Source: Clostridia bacterium
Lineage (GTDB): Bacteria > CBDUZB01 > JAGLHV01
DNA: 9,420 nt
Assembly: GCA_030595925.1 (NCBI GenBank)
Contig: JAUVLC010000094.1
Span: 1 to 9,420 of the forward strand
Reading direction: 5' to 3'
The position numbers were made by a program, and so were the translations under genes. Position 1 is the stretch's first letter. The number at the start of each line of letters is the position of its first letter. This document shows positions 5,796 through 9,420 of the stretch, one piece after another. The notes below the pieces were generated by a model. The model was given only the letters and a program-made list of their open reading frames with translations. It made no database searches and was not told the DNA's origin.

Positions 5796-6872
5796 CTAAG
5801 TCTCTCTGGATATCCCTTTGATTTTTAACATTAAATTATCAGGGTTAGTAGAATAAGCCATTGCATTATCTAAAGAGATTTTTTTCTCTAAAAACAACTG
5901 GTAAATATCCTGATCAAATGTTTTCATCCCGTAAAATTCTCCCTGATCCATTACCTTGTACAAATCCTTATTCTGAGCATCTAAAATAAGTTTTTTGATT
6001 AAAGATGTTCCGATTAATACCTCGGTAGCAGGAACTAAACTTTCATTACTATCCATAGAGGGAATCAATCTTTGAGCTACAATTCCACGCAATACATTGG
6101 CTAATTGTATTCTCGCTTCCGTATTATGTGCGGGAGGATAAAGACTTATTATCCGGTCAAGGGTCTGTACTGCATCCAGAGTATGAATAGTAGAAAAAAC
6201 CAAATGTCCCGTTTCAGCAGCAAGAATCCCTTCCCGAATAGTTTCAAAATCCCTCATTTCTCCAACTACAACAATATCCGGGTCCTGTCTCAAAACATAT
6301 TTTAAGGCACTGGAAAAAGAATGGGTATCTTCTCCCACTTCCCTCTGACTAATAGAAGATTTTTCATCCTGATGATAAAATTCAATGGGATCTTCAATAG
6401 TAATGATATTACACACTTTATTCTTATTGATATAATCAATCATTGTATTCATTGTTGTTGTTTTTCCCGCTCCGGTTACTCCCGTTATTAAAATCAATCC
6501 CCTTTTTTCCTGACACAATTTTATTAATGTTTCTGCAGGTAAATTTAAATCTTCAAACTTTTTCATTTTCAAAGGAATAACCCTTAAAGTAAGAGCTATA
6601 GTTCCCTTTTGACGATACATATTTACCCGAAAACGGGAAACACCTGTAATAGTATAGGAAAAATCCAATTCTTTTTCCCGTTCAAAAACTTTCTTTTGCT
6701 CTGGGTTCAGCAATTTATAAGCAAGTTCTTCTATGTGTTTGCCAGTAAATCCTTCAAATTTAGTACTAACTAATTCACCATTTATTCTAACCGAGGGAGA
6801 AACTCCAGCTTTAAAATGAATATCCGAAATACCTTTCTTAATCATTAATTGCAAAATTTCATTAACATCCAT
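5796..6872 (-). CDS. pilT: PilT-like type IV pilus retraction ATPase
   Basis: 358 residues, the normal length for PilT. It is a cytoplasmic hexameric ATPase of the secretion ATPase superfamily that powers pilus retraction (twitching motility, DNA uptake). The N-terminal PAS-like domain contains ISDIHFKAGVSPSVRINGEL (15-34). The ATPase core has Walker A GVTGAGKTTT (131-140), the Asp box ITIEDPIEF (157-165), Walker B VVVGEMRD (201-208) and the His box HLVFSTIHTLDA (223-234). Arg81 and other arginines of FRVNMYRQKG lie where family members contact nucleotide. The AIRNLIRE motif typical of canonical PilT is not recognisable; the matching region reads SLIKKLILDAQ (290-300), so a PilT2/PilU-type paralog is possible. 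Start ATG at 6872 has an ideal AAGGAGG six bases upstream. It lies 25 bp after rpiB, and no other pilus gene is in the window. Confidence 0.92.
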   Translation of the reverse strand: MDVNEILQLMIKKGISDIHFKAGVSPSVRINGELVSTKFEGFTGKHIEELAYKLLNPEQKKVFEREKELDFSYTITGVSRFRVNMYRQKGTIALTLRVIPLKMKKFEDLNLPAETLIKLCQEKRGLILITGVTGAGKTTTMNTMIDYINKNKVCNIITIEDPIEFYHQDEKSSISQREVGEDTHSFSSALKYVLRQDPDIVVVGEMRDFETIREGILAAETGHLVFSTIHTLDAVQTLDRIISLYPPAHNTEARIQLANVLRGIVAQRLIPSMDSNESLVPATEVLIGTSLIKKLILDAQNKDLYKVMDQGEFYGMKTFDQDIYQLFLEKKISLDNAMAYSTNPDNLMLKIKGISRET

Positions 6873-6897
6873 TTATTCCTCCTTATCTAACTTTTGC

Positions 6898-7374
6898 TTA
6901 AACGAATTTTTCCTCTGTGTTATTTTTTCTTAAAGCACCTTCTATCCGCATAATTTTTTCAATGCGACATATATGCCTTTCTTCATTGGAAAATGGAGTA
7001 ATCAACCAGTTTTCAACTATTTGATTAGCTTTATTTCTATCTACAATCTCACTTCCCAGGCAAAGAATATTTGCTCTATTATGTTTCCTTACCAAGAAAG
7101 CTATTTGTTCATCATAAACAAGAGCAGCCCTTATTCCTCGAACCTTATTCGCCGCAATACTCATTCCCACTCCGGTAGCACAAAAAAGAATCCCTCTTTC
7201 ATATTCATGATTACTTACTGCTTCTGCAGTAAGTAAAGCAAAATCAGGATAATCACATGATTGTTGACTAAAACAACCAAAATCCTTCACTTGATGTCCG
7301 GCTTTTATTAAAAAAAATTTTATTTTTTCTTTTAACTCAAAACCTCTGTGATCTGCTCCCAAAGCAATTTTCAT
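6898..7374 (-). CDS. rpiB: Ribose-5-phosphate isomerase B
   Basis: 158 residues, close to the usual ~150 for RpiB. It interconverts ribose 5-phosphate and ribulose 5-phosphate and so supplies the transketolase encoded further down the operon. Family marks are GADHRGFELK (6-15), YPDFA (42-46), the phosphate-binding/catalytic stretch FCATGVGMSIAANKVRGIRA (64-83) with Cys65 at the position of the E. coli catalytic cysteine, the following YDEQIAFLVRKHN, and ILCLGSE. I chose ATG at 7374 rather than the TTG one codon earlier; AAGGA lies about 10 bases upstream. The C-terminal ~15 residues (RKNNTEEKFV end) extend slightly beyond the common core. LacA/LacB galactose-6-phosphate isomerase subunits share the fold, but the pentose-phosphate neighbours favour RpiB. 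Confidence 0.93.
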   Translation of the reverse strand: MKIALGADHRGFELKEKIKFFLIKAGHQVKDFGCFSQQSCDYPDFALLTAEAVSNHEYERGILFCATGVGMSIAANKVRGIRAALVYDEQIAFLVRKHNRANILCLGSEIVDRNKANQIVENWLITPFSNEERHICRIEKIMRIEGALRKNNTEEKFV

Positions 7375-7396
7375 CAAAAATTTTCCTTATTTTAAA

Positions 7397-7999
7397 TTAT
7401 TTTTCCGCAAAATCAATAATTTTTACCTTGTCCCCATTTTTTAATCCGCAGGCATTAGCTTCATCTGTATCTATATGACACTCCAGGGCAAAATCTCCTC
7501 TTACCCTTACCTGAACATTCCCAAAAACAAGCCCTCTTTCTCCCTCCACCTCTACAGACACTTTGTCTTTGTCTTTAACTTTATATTGTTGAGCATCTTC
7601 TGTCCTCATATGAATATGCCGGCGAACTACAATACAACTTGATTTTATTTCCTTTTCCCCTTTCGGCCCAATAACCTTTATTCCAACAGTCCCTTCTAAA
7701 TCTCCGGAATCTCTTAAAGGCGGATTTATTCCCAAAAAAAATGCATCTGTTCGGGAAATTTCTATCTGGGTTTTTTTTCTTAAAGGCCCAATTATTCTCA
7801 CTTTATTAATTCTATTTTTCGGCCCGACAATAACCAATTTTTCTTTACAGGCGAATTGTCCCGGTTGAAGTAAATCCTTTATTTTGTTTAATTTAGAACC
7901 CTTTCCAAAAAAGAAAAATAAATCATCCTCGCATAAATGAATATGATGATTAGAAATATTAGCAATAATAGGTTCCCCGATACTTTCTAACCGAATCAT
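7397..7999 (-). CDS. pduL: PduL-type phosphate acyltransferase (phosphotransacylase)
   Basis: 200 residues, the usual size of PduL-like phosphotransacylases. The family exchanges phosphate and CoA on acyl groups (acetyl- or propanoyl-CoA to acyl phosphate) and is unrelated to Pta. Two PTAC domains are visible: the first with NHHIHL (17-22), GQFACKEKLVIVGPK (47-61) and GPLRKKTQIEISRTDA (71-86), the second with VVRRHIHMRTEDA (124-136) and LECHIDTDEANACGL (172-186). Histidines 19, 21, 128, 130 and 175 are the expected zinc ligands, and Arg74 and Arg96 (PPLRDSGDLEG) sit where phosphate is bound. No microcompartment encapsulation peptide or shell gene is seen, so a soluble housekeeping form making acetyl phosphate for an acetate kinase encoded elsewhere is the best guess. 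ATG at 7999 has a GGGGAG site unusually close. It sits 41 bp after tpiA and 22 bp before rpiB. Confidence 0.9.
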   Translation of the reverse strand: MIRLESIGEPIIANISNHHIHLCEDDLFFFFGKGSKLNKIKDLLQPGQFACKEKLVIVGPKNRINKVRIIGPLRKKTQIEISRTDAFFLGINPPLRDSGDLEGTVGIKVIGPKGEKEIKSSCIVVRRHIHMRTEDAQQYKVKDKDKVSVEVEGERGLVFGNVQVRVRGDFALECHIDTDEANACGLKNGDKVKIIDFAEK

Positions 8000-8040
8000 T
8001 ATCTCCCCAAAAAATAATATTAGAATTAAATTATAGTTAT

Positions 8041-8790
8041 TTACATAAACTTTACTATTTTAATAAAATTATCCACGGACAAACTTGCCCCACCTATCAA
8101 TCCCCCATCTATATTCTGACAGGACATCAACGCTGAAATGTTCTCCGGCTTTATACTTCCGCCATATAAAATTCTTATTTCCTCTGATTTACCTATAAAA
8201 ATACTTTCCAAAATTTCTCTGATGAATTTATGAATTTCTTCCGCTTGCAAAGGGGTTGCCGTTTTACCGGTACCAATAGCCCAAACAGGTTCATAAGCAA
8301 CGACTAATTTACTAAAGTCTTCTACTTTTAAATCTGCCAAACCCTCTCTTAATTGTTTTTCTACTACCCCAAAAGCTTCTCCTTTTTCTCTTTGGGTTAA
8401 TGTTTCACCTACACAAACAATCGGTATTAAATCATAACAAAATGCAGTTTTTACTTTTTTGTTAACAGATTCATTGGTCTCTCCGAAATAAGCCCTTCTT
8501 TCCGAATGCCCAATAATTACATATTTACATCCTACATCCTTTAACATCAAAGGAGATATTTCCCCTGTATAAGCTCCTTCTTTTTCCCAATACATATTTT
8601 GTCCGCCCAAAAAAATGTTTGAATCACAAATAATTTTTTTTAGTTCTCCTAAAAGCGTAAAAGGGGGACAAACAACAATTTCTCTATCTAGTATGTCTCT
8701 TAATTCTGTCTTTAATTCGCCTACCAAAAATAGAGCACTTTCCGTTTCTTTATTCATTTTCCAATTTCCGGCAATTAATACCTTTCTCAA
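8041..8790 (-). CDS. tpiA: Triosephosphate isomerase
   Basis: 249 residues, the standard length. It interconverts dihydroxyacetone phosphate and glyceraldehyde 3-phosphate in the cytoplasm and supplies the triose phosphate that transketolase uses. Catalytic residues are all present: Asn9 and Lys11 in AGNWKMN (7-13), His95 in IIGHSERR (92-99), Glu167 in AYEPVWAIGTGKTA (165-178, which includes the mobile loop 6), and YGGSI (209-213) with GGLIGGASL (229-237) for phosphate binding. The start is TTG at 8790 (TTG AGA AAG), supported by AAGGAGG nine bases upstream; no in-frame ATG gives an N-terminus of family length. It is the first gene of the operon, with the 484-bp gap upstream, and pduL follows 41 bp downstream. 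Confidence 0.95.
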   Translation of the reverse strand: MRKVLIAGNWKMNKETESALFLVGELKTELRDILDREIVVCPPFTLLGELKKIICDSNIFLGGQNMYWEKEGAYTGEISPLMLKDVGCKYVIIGHSERRAYFGETNESVNKKVKTAFCYDLIPIVCVGETLTQREKGEAFGVVEKQLREGLADLKVEDFSKLVVAYEPVWAIGTGKTATPLQAEEIHKFIREILESIFIGKSEEIRILYGGSIKPENISALMSCQNIDGGLIGGASLSVDNFIKIVKFM

Positions 8791-8823
8791 ACCAATTCTC
8801 CTCCTTTATTATCATTCTTTGGA

Positions 8824-8829
8824 TTTATA
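8824..8829 (-). promoter_or_regulatory. Candidate -10 box for the tpiA-led operon
   Basis: The minus strand reads TATAAA here, about 34 bases before the tpiA start codon. No convincing -35 hexamer sits 16-18 bp upstream, so this is a weak call. The repeat at 8887-9132 lies immediately upstream, so an alternative promoter inside the repeat is possible. Confidence 0.3.
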
Positions 8830-8891
8830 CAAAATAGACACCGCCAATTTTTAAAAGCAGGCTATTACGCACCTGAACGACAAACCAACTA

Positions 8892-8911
8892 CCCCGCAGC
8901 AAGCTACGGGG
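8892..8911 (-). repeat. GC-rich palindrome at left edge of repeat copy 2
   Basis: The same 20 bases as at 1066-1085 (CCCCGCAGCAAGCTACGGGG), with a 9-bp stem that is continuous, with one G-U pair, on the minus strand. Exact conservation between the two copies contrasts with the drift in the middle of the element, suggesting that this end is what is recognised or was most recently copied. Confidence 0.7.
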
Positions 8912-9002
8912 AATCTAAGATTTATCCCACATACCTTTTGAGCGGTAAAATACGGGATAATCAACCCCGAAGCCCTTCGACTCCCTACAAGAGAGTTTAT
9001 GC

Positions 9003-9070
9003 TGAGCACTTCGACTGAGTTTATGCTGAACAAAGCAAAGTGCTCAAGATAAACTCAGCTGAAGTGTTCA
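9003..9070. repeat. Long imperfect stem-loop in repeat copy 2
   Basis: The 22-base arms at 9003-9024 and 9049-9070 are inverted repeats with three mismatches, one of which is a G-U wobble in RNA. The 24-base loop can pair further (TGAACA with TGCTCA, one mismatch). Copy 1 has no equivalent long stem. This is the largest secondary structure in the window. Confidence 0.75.
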
Positions 9071-9222
9071 GGGTTTATTCGACTGCAGAATTTTTACCAG
9101 CGTAGCTGAAAAAACGCAACGTCTCATTGAATCAAAATCAAAGATATAACATAGCCTGTTAATGCAAAATCTATAATGTTCTTAGATATTAATAGATGAT
9201 ATGATAAAGTGTCAAGCTTCCC

Positions 9223-9248
9223 TTGAAAGATGGTATAATATCTTTCAA
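9223..9248 (+). promoter_or_regulatory. Extended -10 promoter inside a 9-bp inverted repeat
   Basis: TTGAAAGAT (9223-9231) and ATCTTTCAA (9240-9248) are perfect inverted repeats. Their 8-base loop contains TATAAT (9234-9239), and the preceding TGG makes a perfect extended -10 (TGNTATAAT). No good -35 is seen, as expected for an extended -10. Transcription would start near 9246, giving a leader of about 29 nt to the transposase ATG. The palindrome could be an operator. Confidence 0.6.
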
Positions 9249-9274
9249 CAAAAATTAACCAAAGGAGGAAAAAC

Positions 9275-9420
9275 ATGATAACAAATCATTTACCAAAGAA
9301 CTACGACACATTTATTGGAATCGATGTTGACAAAAAAAGTTTTTCATTTACTGTTAAGGACAATTATACCATGAATCGATCTAAAAAAATACCAGCTAAG
9401 CCAAAACAATTTTATGAGTA
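9275..9420 (+). CDS. IS110-family transposase (partial, N-terminus only)
   Basis: Forty-eight codons are visible before the window ends. Start ATG at 9275 has an excellent AAGGAGG six bases upstream. FIGIDVDKKSFSFTVKDN (13-30) is the first strand of the RuvC-like DEDD domain of IS110-family transposases, usually seen as FIGIDVSK; Asp17 would be the first catalytic acidic residue. The family recombines DNA guided by a bridge RNA and ends in a Tnp20 domain with a conserved serine, which lie beyond the window. The gene is divergent from the operon. Whether it is intact cannot be told from this fragment. A RuvC or other RNase-H-like protein is a less likely alternative. Confidence 0.85.
   Translation, partial: MITNHLPKNYDTFIGIDVDKKSFSFTVKDNYTMNRSKKIPAKPKQFYE

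Larger units (their letters stand above)
8887..9132. repeat. Dispersed palindrome-rich intergenic repeat, copy 2
   Basis: About 246 bp aligning with 1061-1304 in the same orientation, with the same first 25 bases and a closely matching last ~55 bases. TTATCCC (8922-8928) pairs with GGGATAA (8954-8960), with TACC and GGTA able to pair inside. Compared with copy 1 it has one rather than two TTTATCCCACATA segments, but it has GAGTTTATGCTGA twice with a 24-bp period (8993 and 9017) and a large added stem-loop. A 60-codon minus-strand frame crosses it; I treat that as non-coding. The repeat fills most of the gap between tpiA and the transposase gene. Confidence 0.8.
9133..9420 (+). mobile_element. 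IS110-family insertion sequence, left part (left boundary uncertain)
   Basis: The transposase frame at 9275 identifies the family. The left end is not marked by terminal inverted repeats, as is usual in this family; I place it provisionally where repeat copy 2 stops matching copy 1. The ~140 bp between that point and the gene is AT-rich and holds the promoter palindrome. IS110-group elements carry a bridge RNA in this left non-coding end and IS1111-group elements carry theirs at the right end; I cannot recognise one here. Confidence 0.5.

Noticed and set aside
8069-8077. Near DnaA box TTATCCACG
   Set aside because: One mismatch, inside the tpiA coding region, and expected by chance in AT-rich DNA.

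Overview
The window is AT-rich bacterial DNA, roughly one third G+C by eye. It carries a tight cluster of eight genes on the minus strand, read tpiA, pduL, rpiB, pilT-like, gcvH, a DnaA-type AAA+ gene, tktA (transketolase N half), tktB (transketolase C half), from 8790 down to 1396. Gaps between genes are only 13-41 bp and most starts have a recognisable Shine-Dalgarno, so one operon is likely. The gene set (split transketolase, PduL-type phosphotransacylase, type IV pilus retraction ATPase, many lysine-rich linkers) fits an anaerobic or fermentative bacterium, perhaps an uncultured candidate phylum. The sequence alone does not fix the taxon.

Layout: positions 1-953 (minus) hold the 5' part of a GAF sensor gene whose reading frame runs off the window just as a GGDEF domain begins. 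Positions 954-1395 are a non-coding gap with candidate promoters for that gene, one copy of a ~245 bp palindrome-rich repeat (1061-1304) and an AT-rich stretch that may terminate the operon. Positions 1396-8790 are the operon. Positions 8791-9274 are the second long gap, with a possible weak operon promoter, a second copy of the same repeat in the same orientation (8887-9132) and the leader of an IS110-family transposase gene (9275 onward, plus strand), which runs off the right edge.

Four operon genes belong to central sugar-phosphate and acyl-phosphate metabolism: triosephosphate isomerase, ribose-5-phosphate isomerase B, the two transketolase subunits and the phosphotransacylase. Together they suggest interconversion of triose and pentose phosphates plus acetyl-P/acetyl-CoA exchange. 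Three others do not belong to that theme: a PilT-like ATPase, a lone glycine-cleavage H protein, and a 709-residue protein with an intact DnaA-type ATPase core but no DnaA DNA-binding domain IV, carrying unfamiliar domains at both ends. That last protein is the most unusual object here. The second point of interest is the pair of direct repeats that bracket the whole operon, one of them next to an IS110-type mobile element.
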